A stretch of 64,000 bases of DNA, taken from positions 1,426,001 through 1,490,000 of the forward strand of contig NZ_CP040915.1 of NCBI RefSeq assembly GCF_006352065.1. The letters are read 5' to 3'. The stretch is from Georgenia yuyongxinii. GTDB lineage: Bacteria; Actinomycetota; Actinomycetes; Actinomycetales; Actinomycetaceae. Both the position numbers and the translations under genes were made by a program. This document shows, one piece after another, positions 45,770-53,986 of this stretch. Under the pieces are notes generated by a model. That model saw nothing but the letters and a program-made list of their open reading frames with translations. It did no database searches and was not told the DNA's origin. How positions within the stretch are numbered: the stretch's first letter is position 1; each line of letters starts with the position of its first letter.

Positions 45770-46416
45770 CGACGGAGCAGGGCAGCGGGCGCACGGCGCT
45801 GGTGACGGAGCAGGACACGGGTCGCACGGGCCGGGTGGTGCGCAAGACCTCGGAGTCCGACGTCGTCGTCGAGCTGAACCTCGACGGGACGGGCCGCACG
45901 GACATCTCCACCACCGTGCCGTTCTACGACCACATGCTCACGGCGCTGGGCAAGCACTCGCTCATCGACCTGACCGTGCAGGCCTCGGGCGACACCGACA
46001 TCGACGCGCACCACACGGTCGAGGACGTCGCGATCAGCATCGGTGAGGCACTGCGTGAGGCACTGGGCGACAAGAAGGGCATCTCCCGCTTCGGTGACGC
46101 CCTCGTGCCCCTGGACGAGGCGCTCGCCCAGGCGGTCGTCGACGTCTCCGGCCGCCCCTACCTGGTGCACTCCGGGGAGCCGGCCGGCCAGGAGTACCAC
46201 CTCATCGGCGGGCACTTCACCGGGTCGCTGACCCGTCACGTCTTCGAGTCGATGGCCCACCACGCCGGGATCTGCCTGCACGTGCGTGTGCTCGCCGGCC
46301 GCGACCCCCATCACATCGTCGAGGCGCAGTTCAAGGCGCTCGCCCGCGCGCTGCGGGCCGCCGTCGCCCTGGACCCCCGCGTGGAGGGCGTGCCGTCCAC
46401 CAAGGGGGCGCTATGA
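45766..46416 (+). CDS. hisB: imidazoleglycerol-phosphate dehydratase
   Basis: A 216-residue manganese enzyme that dehydrates imidazoleglycerol phosphate. Metal-binding signatures are [62 protein letters not shown] and [19 protein letters not shown]. The first 25 residues ([21 protein letters not shown]) are extra relative to most members; the family core begins near [10 protein letters not shown]. It is the stand-alone dehydratase without a phosphatase domain, as in other actinobacteria. Overlaps both neighbours by four bases. Confidence 0.96.
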   Translation: MTTEQGSGRTALVTEQDTGRTGRVVRKTSESDVVVELNLDGTGRTDISTTVPFYDHMLTALGKHSLIDLTVQASGDTDIDAHHTVEDVAISIGEALREALGDKKGISRFGDALVPLDEALAQAVVDVSGRPYLVHSGEPAGQEYHLIGGHFTGSLTRHVFESMAHHAGICLHVRVLAGRDPHHIVEAQFKALARALRAAVALDPRVEGVPSTKGAL

Positions 46417-47150
46417 CCGCTCCCGGCGGGCCGGGGAACGGGCCCCGCGACGACGGCGACAACCGCACCCCGGCGGACGAGGGCAACGGTGGTGACGCGC
46501 CCCTGACCGAGGCAGACGTCGAACGCATGCTCGCCGCCCTCGACGCCGTCGCGGAGGCGCCCGAACCGGGCACCGGGCAGGAAGCCGCACCGGACGCCCA
46601 GGCGACCATGGCCGAGCCTTCGCAGGGCCGACCGGGCGTCATCGCGCTCGTGCTCACCCCGGTCGCCTCCGCCCCCGCGCTGGCGGGCCTGTGCGCCATG
46701 AGCGGCATCGACGTCGACGTCGTGCCCACCACCTCCGGCGCCGTCGCCGTCCTGGAGATCGCCTCACGCGAGAAGGACGAGTGGGACATCGGTGAGCTCG
46801 TCGGCGAGGCCGGTGGGCCGAGCCTGCCGCCCGAGGCCGAGGACCTCGCCGCAAACCTCTCGCGGATGTCGCGGGCCGGCGTCGTCCTCATGACGGCGGA
46901 GCTCGCCACCGACGTCGGCATCGAGTCCGGCCTGTCCGGGCACATCCACGCCCGCCGCTACATCGGCGGCGAGCCCGACGGCGACGTCCCCGCCGGCCTC
47001 GTCCTCGCCAGTGCCGACCAGGTGGTCGAGGACCTCATCCTCGGCCGGGTGCGCGCCGCCGACGTCAACGGTCACCAGCGTTCTGGCACCATCCCGCGGT
47101 GGAAGGCGGCCCGGATGTTCACCCGCGGCCTGCGGAAGCGCAAGCCGTGA
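46413..47150 (+). CDS. unknown protein encoded inside the his operon
   Basis: A 245-residue protein I do not recognise. Residues 1-70 are acidic and disordered. The rest looks folded: [42 protein letters not shown], then [57 protein letters not shown], and a basic end [18 protein letters not shown]. There is no signal peptide or membrane helix. It overlaps hisB by ATGA and hisH by GTGA, so it is made with the pathway enzymes. The alternating strand/helix pattern resembles a small alpha/beta domain pair. A role in histidine metabolism is only a guess from context. Confidence 0.85.
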   Translation: MTAPGGPGNGPRDDGDNRTPADEGNGGDAPLTEADVERMLAALDAVAEAPEPGTGQEAAPDAQATMAEPSQGRPGVIALVLTPVASAPALAGLCAMSGIDVDVVPTTSGAVAVLEIASREKDEWDIGELVGEAGGPSLPPEAEDLAANLSRMSRAGVVLMTAELATDVGIESGLSGHIHARRYIGGEPDGDVPAGLVLASADQVVEDLILGRVRAADVNGHQRSGTIPRWKAARMFTRGLRKRKP

Positions 47151-47785
47151 GCAGCGTCGCCGTCCTGGACTACGGCTCGGGGAACGTGCGCTCGGCGGTG
47201 CGTGCCCTTGAGCGCGTCGGCGCCGACGTCGAGCTCACCGCCGACCCCGACGCCGTCGCGGCCGCCGACGGCCTCGTCGTGCCGGGCGTCGGTGCGTTCG
47301 CCGCCGTCATGGAACAGCTGCGCGGCGTCGGCGGAGACCGCATGATCGAGCGCCGGCTGGCCGGGGGTCGCCCGGTGCTAGGCATCTGCGTGGGCCTGCA
47401 GGTCATGTTCACCGCCGGTACCGAACATGGCGTGACCACGCCGGGCCTGGACCAGTGGCCCGGTGAAGTGGTGCGCCTCGAGGCCGACGTCGTCCCGCAC
47501 ATGGGCTGGTCCACCGTCGCCCCGCCCGAGGACACGGTCCTGTTCCGCGGGGTCGAGGACCAGCGCTTCTACTTCGTGCACTCCTACGCCGTCCAGACCG
47601 ACCCCGCGGAGGCGCTGCGCTCGGACGCCCCGATGCGTGAGCCGCTGATCACCTGGGCCGAGCACGGTGCCCGGTTCGTGGCGGCGGTCGAGAACGGCCC
47701 GCTGTCCGCCACCCAGTTCCACCCCGAGAAGTCCGGTGACGCCGGGGCGCAGCTGCTGCGCAACTGGGTCGCCTCGCTGGGCTGA
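47147..47785 (+). CDS. hisH: imidazole glycerol phosphate synthase, glutamine amidotransferase subunit
   Basis: A 212-residue class I glutaminase that supplies ammonia to HisF. The catalytic triad is present: Cys in [11 protein letters not shown] (near 83) and the His/Glu pair in [10 protein letters not shown] (near 194). [16 protein letters not shown] and [11 protein letters not shown] are family marks. GTG overlaps the preceding unknown gene. The partner hisF is not in this window, so the two subunits are encoded apart or downstream of the region shown. Confidence 0.97.
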   Translation: MSSVAVLDYGSGNVRSAVRALERVGADVELTADPDAVAAADGLVVPGVGAFAAVMEQLRGVGGDRMIERRLAGGRPVLGICVGLQVMFTAGTEHGVTTPGLDQWPGEVVRLEADVVPHMGWSTVAPPEDTVLFRGVEDQRFYFVHSYAVQTDPAEALRSDAPMREPLITWAEHGARFVAAVENGPLSATQFHPEKSGDAGAQLLRNWVASLG

Positions 47786-47803
47786 GAAGAAGAAAGAGAA
47801 ACC

Positions 47804-48538
47804 ATGAGCACACCGCGCCTGGAGCTGCTGCCCGCCGTGGACGTCGTCGACGGGCAGGCCGTCCGGCTCTTCCAGGGCGAGGCCGGCTCGGAGACGTCCT
47901 ACGGCGACCCCGCCGATGCCGCCCGCGCCTGGGTCGAGGAAGGCGCCGAGTGGATCCACCTGGTCGACCTCGACGCGGCCTTCGGCCGGGGCAGCAACCA
48001 CGACCTGCTCGCCCGCATCGTCGGCGAGCTCGACGTCAAGGTCGAGCTGTCCGGCGGCATCCGCGACGACGCCTCCCTCGAGCGGGCCCTGAGCTCCGGT
48101 GCGCGCCGGATCAACCTCGGCACTGCCGCCCTGGAGGACCCCGAGTGGACCTCCAAGGTCATCCGCGAGCACGGCGACCGCGTCGCCGTCGGCCTCGACG
48201 TGCGCGGCACCACCCTCGCCGCCCGCGGCTGGACCCAGGAGGGCGGCGACCTGTGGGAGGTTCTCGCCCGGCTGGAGGACGACGGCTGCGCGCGGTACGT
48301 GGTCACCGACGTCACCAAGGACGGCACCCTGCGCGGCCCCAACGTCGAGCTCCTGCGCGAGGTCTGCGCCCGGACCGACGCACCCGTGGTCGCCTCCGGC
48401 GGCGTGGCGAACCTGCGTGACATCGAGGTGCTGCGCGAGCTCACCGAGGTGGGCGTCGAGGGCGCGATCGTCGGCAAGGCGCTCTACGCCGGAGCCTTCA
48501 CCCTCTCCGACGCGCTCGACATCGCCGGCCGCCCATGA
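47804..48538 (+). CDS. priA: phosphoribosyl isomerase A (HisA, probably also TrpF activity)
   Basis: A 244-residue (beta/alpha)8 isomerase for the ProFAR to PRFAR step. The general acid/base Asp pair is in [15 protein letters not shown] and [19 protein letters not shown]. Phosphate sites are [10 protein letters not shown] and [13 protein letters not shown]. In actinobacteria this enzyme (PriA) usually also isomerises phosphoribosylanthranilate for tryptophan synthesis; I infer that from lineage rather than from a diagnostic residue. An 18-base gap follows hisH, and a weak AAAGAGA serves as ribosome binding site. Overlaps sseB-like gene by ATGA. Confidence 0.94.
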   Translation: MSTPRLELLPAVDVVDGQAVRLFQGEAGSETSYGDPADAARAWVEEGAEWIHLVDLDAAFGRGSNHDLLARIVGELDVKVELSGGIRDDASLERALSSGARRINLGTAALEDPEWTSKVIREHGDRVAVGLDVRGTTLAARGWTQEGGDLWEVLARLEDDGCARYVVTDVTKDGTLRGPNVELLREVCARTDAPVVASGGVANLRDIEVLRELTEVGVEGAIVGKALYAGAFTLSDALDIAGRP

Positions 48539-49359
48539 CCGGTCAGCACGAGCCGATCCGTATCGCCGAGGGCCTCACGCACGCCGCCCTGGGCGACTCG
48601 GCCGGCCAGCCGTGGGCCGGGCGGACCCTGAAGCCCAACCCCTTCTCCGGCGACGACGGCAAGGTCCAGCCCGCGATGGCCGCCGCCCTCGCCCTGGAGG
48701 ACGACGGCGAGCGGGTGCGCGCCGTCGTCGAGGCCTTGCGCACCGGACGGGTGCTCGTGCCGGTCGTCGCGCACGAGCACCCCGGCACCGAGCCCGACGG
48801 CACCATCCGCGAGCACGACCCCGACAAGTTCAAGACCGGCGACCGCGCCGGGGACGCGATGGCGTCGGCCGCCATGGTCTCCGTGCGCACGCCGGACGGG
48901 CGCGCCGCCCTGCCGGTGTTCTCCTCCGTGGAGTCGCTCCTGCGGTGGGACGCGACGGCGCGGCCCGTGCCGGTCGAGGCGACGCGGGCCGCGGTCTCCG
49001 CAGTCGGGGAGACCGACTCCCTGCTCGTCCTCGACGCCGCCAGCGATGTCTCGGTGCTGGTGCCCCGGCCCGCCGTCTGGGCGCTGGCCCAGGAGCGTGA
49101 CTGGACCCCGTCGTGGGCGGACCCGGAGCTGCCGCGCGTGGTCACCGGCGCGCTGCGCGGGATCGACGAGCTGGTCGGGGTGCGTCTGGAACGCGGCGCC
49201 CAGGCGGAGCTCCGAGTGGTCCTCGCGGTCCGGGCGGGACTGGCGCCGGGCCGGCTCCAGGCCGCCGTGGCCCGGGCGAGCGAGGCGCTGGCGGACCAGC
49301 ACGAGCTGCGCGAGCGGGTGGACTCCCTCGAGCTCTATCCCGTCGCGGTGGACGCGTAG
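48535..49359 (+). CDS. SseB-family protein
   Basis: A 274-residue protein with an SseB N-terminal domain ([70 protein letters not shown]). This is the pattern of proteins that often follow hisA/priA in actinobacteria. The C-terminal third ([22 protein letters not shown]...[12 protein letters not shown]) is a second domain. In enterobacteria SseB is a small cytosolic protein of unclear role. ATG overlaps the priA stop. It ends the his transcript; the next gene converges after only seven bases. Confidence 0.85.
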   Translation: MTGQHEPIRIAEGLTHAALGDSAGQPWAGRTLKPNPFSGDDGKVQPAMAAALALEDDGERVRAVVEALRTGRVLVPVVAHEHPGTEPDGTIREHDPDKFKTGDRAGDAMASAAMVSVRTPDGRAALPVFSSVESLLRWDATARPVPVEATRAAVSAVGETDSLLVLDAASDVSVLVPRPAVWALAQERDWTPSWADPELPRVVTGALRGIDELVGVRLERGAQAELRVVLAVRAGLAPGRLQAAVARASEALADQHELRERVDSLELYPVAVDA

Positions 49360-49366
49360 CAGCGCC

Positions 49367-50098
49367 TCACCGGCAGGGCTCCAGCGGGGCGAACGCCGAC
49401 TCATCCGCCAGCAGCTCCGCGAGCAGGCTGAGGGGCACGAGGAAGCTGTGGCCCTTGTCGTCGCCGGCGTACACCACGCCGACGACGCGGCCGTCGGCGT
49501 CGAGCGCCGCGCTGCCGGAGCTGCCCCCGACCACCTGGGCGTCGGTGACGATCACCTCGTCCATGCCCATCGACAGCGGGTCGGGCACCCGGCCCAGCAC
49601 CGTGCCGCTGCTCGTGGTCAGCGCCCCGCCGCTGGGGTAGCCCACCACCGTCACCGGCGTGTCGTTCGCTGGGTCGCCCTCCGCGAGCCCGGGCACCTGC
49701 GGCAGGGGCTCGGTGGTGCGCACCAGGGCGAGGTCGGCGACGGAGGAGGAGGCGACGGTGACGACGTCGATGTCGTTGCCGTCGTAGGTGGACACCTGCA
49801 GCTCGGACGAGCCCTCGACGACGTGCCGGTTCGTCACCACGGTGTGCTCGTCGAGGGCGAACCCCGAGCCGACCGAGAGCGTCCCGCAGCCGACGTTGCG
49901 CACCCGCACGGCCATCCGCTCCGCCGCGGCGACGCCGTCCGGCGTCAGCGAGCCCGAGGAGCCCACCTGCGGGGCCGGCACCTCCGGGACGTAGGACTCC
50001 GCCAGCTCCTCCGGCATGGCGGGCAGCACCCCGCAACCGCCCAGGGCCAGCGCGACGACAGCGGCGAGCGCGCCCGCCCGGCCCCTTGACGGCCTCAT
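49367..50098 (-). CDS. trypsin-like serine protease lipoprotein
   Basis: A 243-residue chymotrypsin-fold (S1C-like) protease. The N-terminus is a lipoprotein signal: MRPSRGRAGALAAVVALALGGC, lipobox L-G-G-C near residue 22, so LspA (31.9 kb) would process it and it would sit outside the membrane. The triad is His in TNRHVVEG, Asp in SVADLALVRT and Ser in VGGSSGSAALD. GYPSGGALTTSSGTVLG shapes the specificity pocket. No PDZ domain follows, unlike HtrA. ATG 50098 overlaps the stop of the upstream coiled-coil gene (ATGA), so the two act together. Confidence 0.88.
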   Translation of the reverse strand: MRPSRGRAGALAAVVALALGGCGVLPAMPEELAESYVPEVPAPQVGSSGSLTPDGVAAAERMAVRVRNVGCGTLSVGSGFALDEHTVVTNRHVVEGSSELQVSTYDGNDIDVVTVASSSVADLALVRTTEPLPQVPGLAEGDPANDTPVTVVGYPSGGALTTSSGTVLGRVPDPLSMGMDEVIVTDAQVVGGSSGSAALDADGRVVGVVYAGDDKGHSFLVPLSLLAELLADESAFAPLEPCR

Positions 50099-50667
50099 CG
50101 GTCCAGCTCGCGCTGCAGGTCGGCGTTCGCGGCCTCGGCCTGGTCGCAGAACGTCGCGACCTCCGCCTCGAACGACTCCAGCGCCGAGGCGTCGAACAGC
50201 TCCGCGTCCTTGAGATAGCCGATCAGCTGCTCCTGGCCGCTGACGCACTCCTGCAGCGCGGAGGCCACCGAGCCGGCCGCGGCCGAGACCCGTTCCTGGT
50301 ACTCGGCGAGCTGGCGCTGTGCCTCCCGCTCGTCCCCGGTCTGGGCCTTCTCGTCAGCGAGCTCCACGATGCGGTCCCGCGAGGCCTGCAGCTGCGACTG
50401 GGCGGTACCCAGCTCGCTCGTGCGCTGGTCGAGGTCGGCCTGGGACTGCGCCAGGCGCGAACCGAGGTCGGTGGCGACGGCGTCGAGCTCGCCGGCGCGC
50501 ACGGACCAGGCCCGGGCGAGCACGGCAAGATAGGCACCGGCGGCCAGGGTGAGGACGAGCAGCACGGCCAGGACGACGGCGACCCAGCGCCTGGGCCGGC
50601 GTGCGGCGGCAGCCGAGAGGGCGCCGTCGGGCATGGGCAGGACTGTGGTCCGAGTCTCGTCGCTCAT
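50095..50667 (-). CDS. membrane-anchored coiled-coil protein of unknown function
   Basis: A 190-residue protein with a short cytoplasmic lead (1-27), one membrane helix (RWVAVVLAVLLVLTLAAGAYLAVLA, about 27-51) and an outer coiled coil from about 55 to 120 (LAQSQADLDQRTSELGTAQSQLQASRDRIVELADEKAQTGDEREAQRQLAEYQ). Two Cys residues (about 140 and 174) could form a disulfide. No family is recognised. It overlaps the lipoprotein protease downstream by four bases, which suggests an accessory or substrate-tethering partner. It is divergent from infC. Confidence 0.85.
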   Translation of the reverse strand: MSDETRTTVLPMPDGALSAAAARRPRRWVAVVLAVLLVLTLAAGAYLAVLARAWSVRAGELDAVATDLGSRLAQSQADLDQRTSELGTAQSQLQASRDRIVELADEKAQTGDEREAQRQLAEYQERVSAAAGSVASALQECVSGQEQLIGYLKDAELFDASALESFEAEVATFCDQAEAANADLQRELDR

Positions 50668-50831
50668 CGGACCACCCCGCTGGAAGTCACCTGCATGCGT
50701 GGTAGTGTTCCAGATCGACCAACCCGGTCCGGGTCACGCCATGCGCGTGGCAAGCCCCGGGTGTGCAAGTGGAGATTCTCCCACCTTGACCTCGACTGTC
50801 CGCCAGGACGACAGAGGCCGGGTTCAGGTCA

Positions 50832-50854
50832 GCGAGGGGTGTTTTTTCCCTCGC
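50832..50854 (+). promoter_or_regulatory. leader hairpin 1 of the infC operon
   Basis: GCGAGGG (50832-50838) pairs with CCCTCGC (50848-50854) around the loop GTGTTTTTT. The exposed U-run is unusual in this G+C-rich DNA and could be a protein or ribosome contact. Confidence 0.45.
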
Positions 50855-50898
50855 GCGTGTGAGCGACGCCCGTGGGCGGCGCCGGCACGTCGACCTTG

Positions 50899-50931
50899 AG
50901 GCCTCCGCGTGCACCTGCACGGCGGAGGCCT
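50899..50931 (+). terminator. terminator-like attenuator hairpin ahead of infC
   Basis: AGGCCTCCGC (50899-50908) pairs with GCGGAGGCCT (50922-50931), and the loop holds an inner stem GTGCA/TGCAC. A pyrimidine run TCTTCGTTC follows. It lies 50 bases before the infC start, so it would act as a conditional terminator or translational switch. Confidence 0.6.
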
Positions 50932-50980
50932 TCTTCGTTCCTGCTGGGTCGAGGAGCACAACAGGCAGAAGGAGCACAGC

Positions 50981-51640
50981 ATCAGCGAGCCCCGCATCAA
51001 TGATCGGATCCGCGTTCCCGAGGTACGTCTGGTCGGCCCCGCCGGCGAGCAGGTCGGCGTGGTCCGGGTCGAGGACGCCCTGCGCCTGGCGCAGGAGGCA
51101 GATCTGGATCTGGTCGAGGTCGCGCCTGACGCGCACCCGCCCGTGTGCAAGCTCATGGACTACGGCAAGTTCAAGTACGAGTCCGCGATGAAGGCACGCG
51201 ACGCCCGTCGCAACCAGGCGAACACGATCCTCAAGGAGATCCGGTTCCGCCTCAAGATCGACCCGCACGACTACGAGACCAAGAAGGGTCACGTCGTCCG
51301 GTTCCTCAAGGGTGGCGACAAGGTCAAGGTCATGATCATGTTCCGCGGCCGTGAGCAGTCCCGCCCCGAGATGGGCATGCGGCTGCTGCAGCGCCTCGCG
51401 GAGGATGTGTCCGACCTGGGCTCGGTCGAGTCCTCCCCGCGTCTGGACGGGCGCAACATGACCATGGTCATCGGGCCGCACCGCAAAAAGGCCGAGGCCA
51501 AGAGCGACCAGCGCCGCAAGCGCGAGGCCGACGCCGAGGCCAAGAAGCACGCTGACGACGCAGCGGCCGCGCCCGCGCAGGCCGCGCCCGCGCAGGCTGC
51601 GCCCAGCGGCGAGGCGGCCCCCGCCGAGCCGAGCGCCTGA
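50981..51640 (+). CDS. infC: translation initiation factor IF-3, likely ATC start
   Basis: A 219-residue IF-3 that keeps ribosomal subunits apart and proofreads start codons. The family begins [25 protein letters not shown]; the first codon fitting this start is ATC at 50981, six bases after AGAAGGAG. infC genes commonly use ATT/ATC so that IF-3 represses its own translation. No ATG or GTG gives a credible N-terminus. The N domain has [32 protein letters not shown] and the C domain [32 protein letters not shown] and [20 protein letters not shown]. An Ala/Pro-rich tail (about 180-219) is lineage-specific. Confidence 0.93.
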   Translation: MSEPRINDRIRVPEVRLVGPAGEQVGVVRVEDALRLAQEADLDLVEVAPDAHPPVCKLMDYGKFKYESAMKARDARRNQANTILKEIRFRLKIDPHDYETKKGHVVRFLKGGDKVKVMIMFRGREQSRPEMGMRLLQRLAEDVSDLGSVESSPRLDGRNMTMVIGPHRKKAEAKSDQRRKREADAEAKKHADDAAAAPAQAAPAQAAPSGEAAPAEPSA

Positions 51641-51698
51641 CCCGCGCACCACATACCTGAAAGACGCCCCGATCCCACCGGCTCCGGGGCAGGAAGAT

Positions 51699-51715
51699 CT
51701 GTGCCGCCGGCACAG
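51699..51715 (+). promoter_or_regulatory. small hairpin between infC and rpmI
   Basis: CTGTGCC and GGCACAG enclose GCC, 17 bases before rpmI. It may tune rpmI-rplT expression or be an RNA processing signal. Confidence 0.4.
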
Positions 51716-51731
51716 CGACCGAGGGACGAAC

Positions 51732-51926
51732 ATGCCGAAGAACAAGACGCACTCCGGTGCGAAGAAGCGCTTCCGGGTCACCGGCAGCGGCAAGCTGATG
51801 CGCGAGCAGGCCAACAAGCGCCACCTGCTCGAGCACAAGTCCAGCCGGCGTACGCGCCGTCTCTCGCAGGACCAGGTTGTCGCCCCCGCCGACGTCAAGA
51901 AGATCAAGAAGCTCCTCGGCAAGTAA
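51732..51926 (+). CDS. rpmI: 50S ribosomal protein L35
   Basis: A 64-residue basic ribosomal protein of normal length. It reads [22 protein letters not shown], with [26 protein letters not shown] at the end, a textbook L35. It lies between infC and rplT in the conserved three-gene operon. Confidence 0.99.
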   Translation: MPKNKTHSGAKKRFRVTGSGKLMREQANKRHLLEHKSSRRTRRLSQDQVVAPADVKKIKKLLGK

Positions 51927-51956
51927 CGCCGCCCCCAACTTTTTAAGGAGACTGAC

Positions 51957-52337
51957 GTGGCACGCGTCAAGCGGGCGGTCAACGCCCAGAAGAAGCGCCG
52001 TACGACCCTCGAGCGCGCCAGCGGTTACCGCGGCCAGCGCTCGCGCCTGTACCGCAAGGCGAAGGAGCAGGTCCTCCACTCGATGACCTACTCCTACCGC
52101 GACCGCCGGGCCCGCAAGGGCGATTTCCGTCGCCTGTGGATCCAGCGCATCAACGCCGCGGTGCGCGCGGAGGGCATGACCTACAACCGCTTCATCCAGG
52201 GCCTCAAGGCCGCGGGTGTCGAGGTGGACCGTCGCATGCTCGCCGAGCTTGCCGTCAGCGACATCGCAGCGTTCAACGCGCTCGTCGCCACCGCCCGCGA
52301 GGCGCTGCCGACGGACGTCAACGCCCCGGCCGCCTGA
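51957..52337 (+). CDS. rplT: 50S ribosomal protein L20
   Basis: A 126-residue L20, an early-assembly 23S rRNA-binding protein. It begins [39 protein letters not shown] and contains [23 protein letters not shown], both diagnostic. GTG start follows AAGGAG at ideal spacing. In Firmicutes and E. coli L20 represses this operon by binding its leader; the structured infC leader suggests possible feedback here, unproven. Confidence 0.99.
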   Translation: MARVKRAVNAQKKRRTTLERASGYRGQRSRLYRKAKEQVLHSMTYSYRDRRARKGDFRRLWIQRINAAVRAEGMTYNRFIQGLKAAGVEVDRRMLAELAVSDIAAFNALVATAREALPTDVNAPAA

Positions 52338-52368
52338 GCCGTCCCTCGCCGTCGGCGGGGAGCATCAC

Positions 52369-53298
52369 ATGACCGAGCGCCTGGACGCCCAGCTGACCAA
52401 CCCCCGCGCCGAGCGGGTGCGACGGGTCGCGGGGCTGTCCAGGCGCTCGGCGCGTGAACGGCACGGCCAGTTCCTCGTCGAGGGCCCGCAGGGGGTGCGC
52501 GAGGCCGTCCGGCACGCCCCCGCCCAGGTCCGCGACGTCTACCTCACCCCCGAGGCTGCAAAGCGCCACCCCGAGATCCCGGTCGAGGCCGCCGCCGCCG
52601 GCAGGTACCTGCACACCGCGACGCCGGAGGTGCTCGCCGCCATGAGCGCCGACGCGCAGGGCGTGCTCGCCGTCCTCGACGCTGACGGCCCCACCACCGC
52701 CGCCACGGTCGCCGACCTCCGGGCGCTGCACGACGGCGCGGGTCCCCGGCTCGTCGCCGTGCTCGCCCAGGTGGCCGATCCGGGCAACGCGGGCACCGTC
52801 ATCCGGGCCGCGGACGCCGCCGGCGCCGACGCCGTCGTCCTCACCGGGGGCAGCGTCGAGCTCCTCAACCCCAAGGTGGTCCGCTCGACGGCGGGCTCGC
52901 TGTTCCACCTCCCGGTGGTCACGGGCGTCTCCCTCGAGGAGGTGCTCGGCGCGCTGCGCGGCGCCGGGAGCGTGAAGGCGGTCCTCGCCGCCGACGCGGC
53001 GGGGGAGTGGGACCTCGACGAGCTCGCGGACCGCGCCCACAGCGCCGCCACCGGCGGCGGCGCCGGCTGGGACGACGAGCTCGCCGCGACCGCGCTCGTC
53101 GCCCCCGAGCTGGCCGCGCCCACGGTCTGGCTGTTCGGCAACGAGGCCCACGGCCTCGGCCCGGCCGAGCGGGCGGCGTGCGACGCCGTCGTCCGCGTGC
53201 CCATCCACGGGCTGGCCGAGTCCCTCAACCTGGCGACGGCGGCCACGCTGTGCCTGTACGCCTCGGCCCGCGCGCAGCGGCGCGAGACCCGTGACTGA
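52369..53298 (+). CDS. TrmH/SpoU-family RNA 2'-O-methyltransferase
   Basis: A 309-residue SPOUT methyltransferase. The N-terminal substrate-binding region is RVRRVAGLSRRSARERHGQFLVEGPQGVREA. The knotted SAM domain has motif 1 LAQVADPGNAGTVIRAADAAGADAVVL, motif 2 LFGNEAHGLGPAERAACDAVVRVPIHG and motif 3 LAESLNLATAATLCLYASAR. It probably methylates 23S rRNA or tRNA; the base is not determined by sequence. ATG 52369 follows GGGGAG. Its usual downstream neighbours in actinobacteria are pheS-pheT; here 9.6 kb of other genes intervene. It overlaps the next gene by eight bases. Confidence 0.92.
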   Translation: MTERLDAQLTNPRAERVRRVAGLSRRSARERHGQFLVEGPQGVREAVRHAPAQVRDVYLTPEAAKRHPEIPVEAAAAGRYLHTATPEVLAAMSADAQGVLAVLDADGPTTAATVADLRALHDGAGPRLVAVLAQVADPGNAGTVIRAADAAGADAVVLTGGSVELLNPKVVRSTAGSLFHLPVVTGVSLEEVLGALRGAGSVKAVLAADAAGEWDLDELADRAHSAATGGGAGWDDELAATALVAPELAAPTVWLFGNEAHGLGPAERAACDAVVRVPIHGLAESLNLATAATLCLYASARAQRRETRD

Positions 53299-53986
53299 CC
53301 AGGCACAGCTCGAGGCCTCGCCCACCGACCTCGCCGCCCTGCTCGACCGCGTGGCGACGGTGCGCGGCCGTGGCGGCCCCGACCGCGGCGGCCGCGCACT
53401 CATCGGCCTCGTCGGTGCGCCCGGGGCCGGCAAGTCCACCGTCGCCGGGCTGCTCGCCGCCGCGGTCCAGATCGCCGGGACCGCCTGCGCCGTCGTCGGC
53501 ATGGACGGCTTCCACCTCGCCCAGGCCGAGCTCGAGCGCCTCGGCCGCACCGACCGCAAGGGCGCGCCGGACACCTTCGACGCCGAGGGCTACGTGGCGC
53601 TCGTGCGCCGCATCCGCGTGCAGCGGCCCGACTCCGCCACCGTCTACGCCCCGCTGTTCGACCGGCGCCTCGAGGAGCCCGTCGGCAGCGCGGTCCCGGT
53701 GCCCGCCACCACGCCGGTGGTCCTGACCGAGGGGAACTACCTGCTGCTCCCGGAGGAGCCGTGGCACCGGCTGCGACGGCTGCTCGACGAGACCTGGTTC
53801 GTCGAGGTCGACGACGTGGAGCGGCGGGCGCGCCTGCTTGCCCGTCACCTCGCCCACGGCCGCCCGCCGGAGGTGGCCTCCGCGTTCGCCCACGGCTCGG
53901 ACGAGCGCAACGCCGCGCTGATCGGCGCGAACCGTGCCCGCGCCGACGTGATCGTGCGCTGGCACACGGACCCGTCGGTCCACTAG
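53291..53986 (+). CDS. P-loop nucleoside/nucleotide kinase family protein (PRK/uridine kinase-like)
   Basis: A 231-residue kinase of the phosphoribulokinase/uridine kinase superfamily, close to the YggC/FrcK-type proteins near sugar genes. Walker A is LVGAPGAGKST (about 40-50); the Walker B-like acidic pair is in VVGMDGFHLAQAELERLGRTDRKGAPDTFDAEGY; the lid contributes LTEGNYLLLPEEPW and RLLARHLAHGRPPEVA with conserved Arg. The substrate could be a sugar or nucleoside. GTG overlaps the methyltransferase. The convergent PfkB kinase next door overlaps its stop by four bases, so the two kinases may serve one pathway. Confidence 0.85.
   Translation: MTDQAQLEASPTDLAALLDRVATVRGRGGPDRGGRALIGLVGAPGAGKSTVAGLLAAAVQIAGTACAVVGMDGFHLAQAELERLGRTDRKGAPDTFDAEGYVALVRRIRVQRPDSATVYAPLFDRRLEEPVGSAVPVPATTPVVLTEGNYLLLPEEPWHRLRRLLDETWFVEVDDVERRARLLARHLAHGRPPEVASAFAHGSDERNAALIGANRARADVIVRWHTDPSVH

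Larger units (their letters stand above)
50668..50980 (+). other. infC leader region (313 bases, noncoding)
   Basis: The gap between the divergent coiled-coil gene and infC holds two stable hairpins (50832-50854 and 50899-50931), the second followed by TTCTTCGTTC, a terminator-like shape ahead of infC. A leader of this kind fits attenuation of the infC-rpmI-rplT operon. No supported open frame is present; a GTG at 50909 in frame with infC reads a non-family extension. Confidence 0.65.

Noticed and set aside
50909-50980. N-terminal extension of infC starting at GTG 50909
   Set aside because: The added residues do not match IF-3 proteins and the codons lie within the terminator-like hairpin; ATC 50981 has the right spacing to AGAAGGAG.
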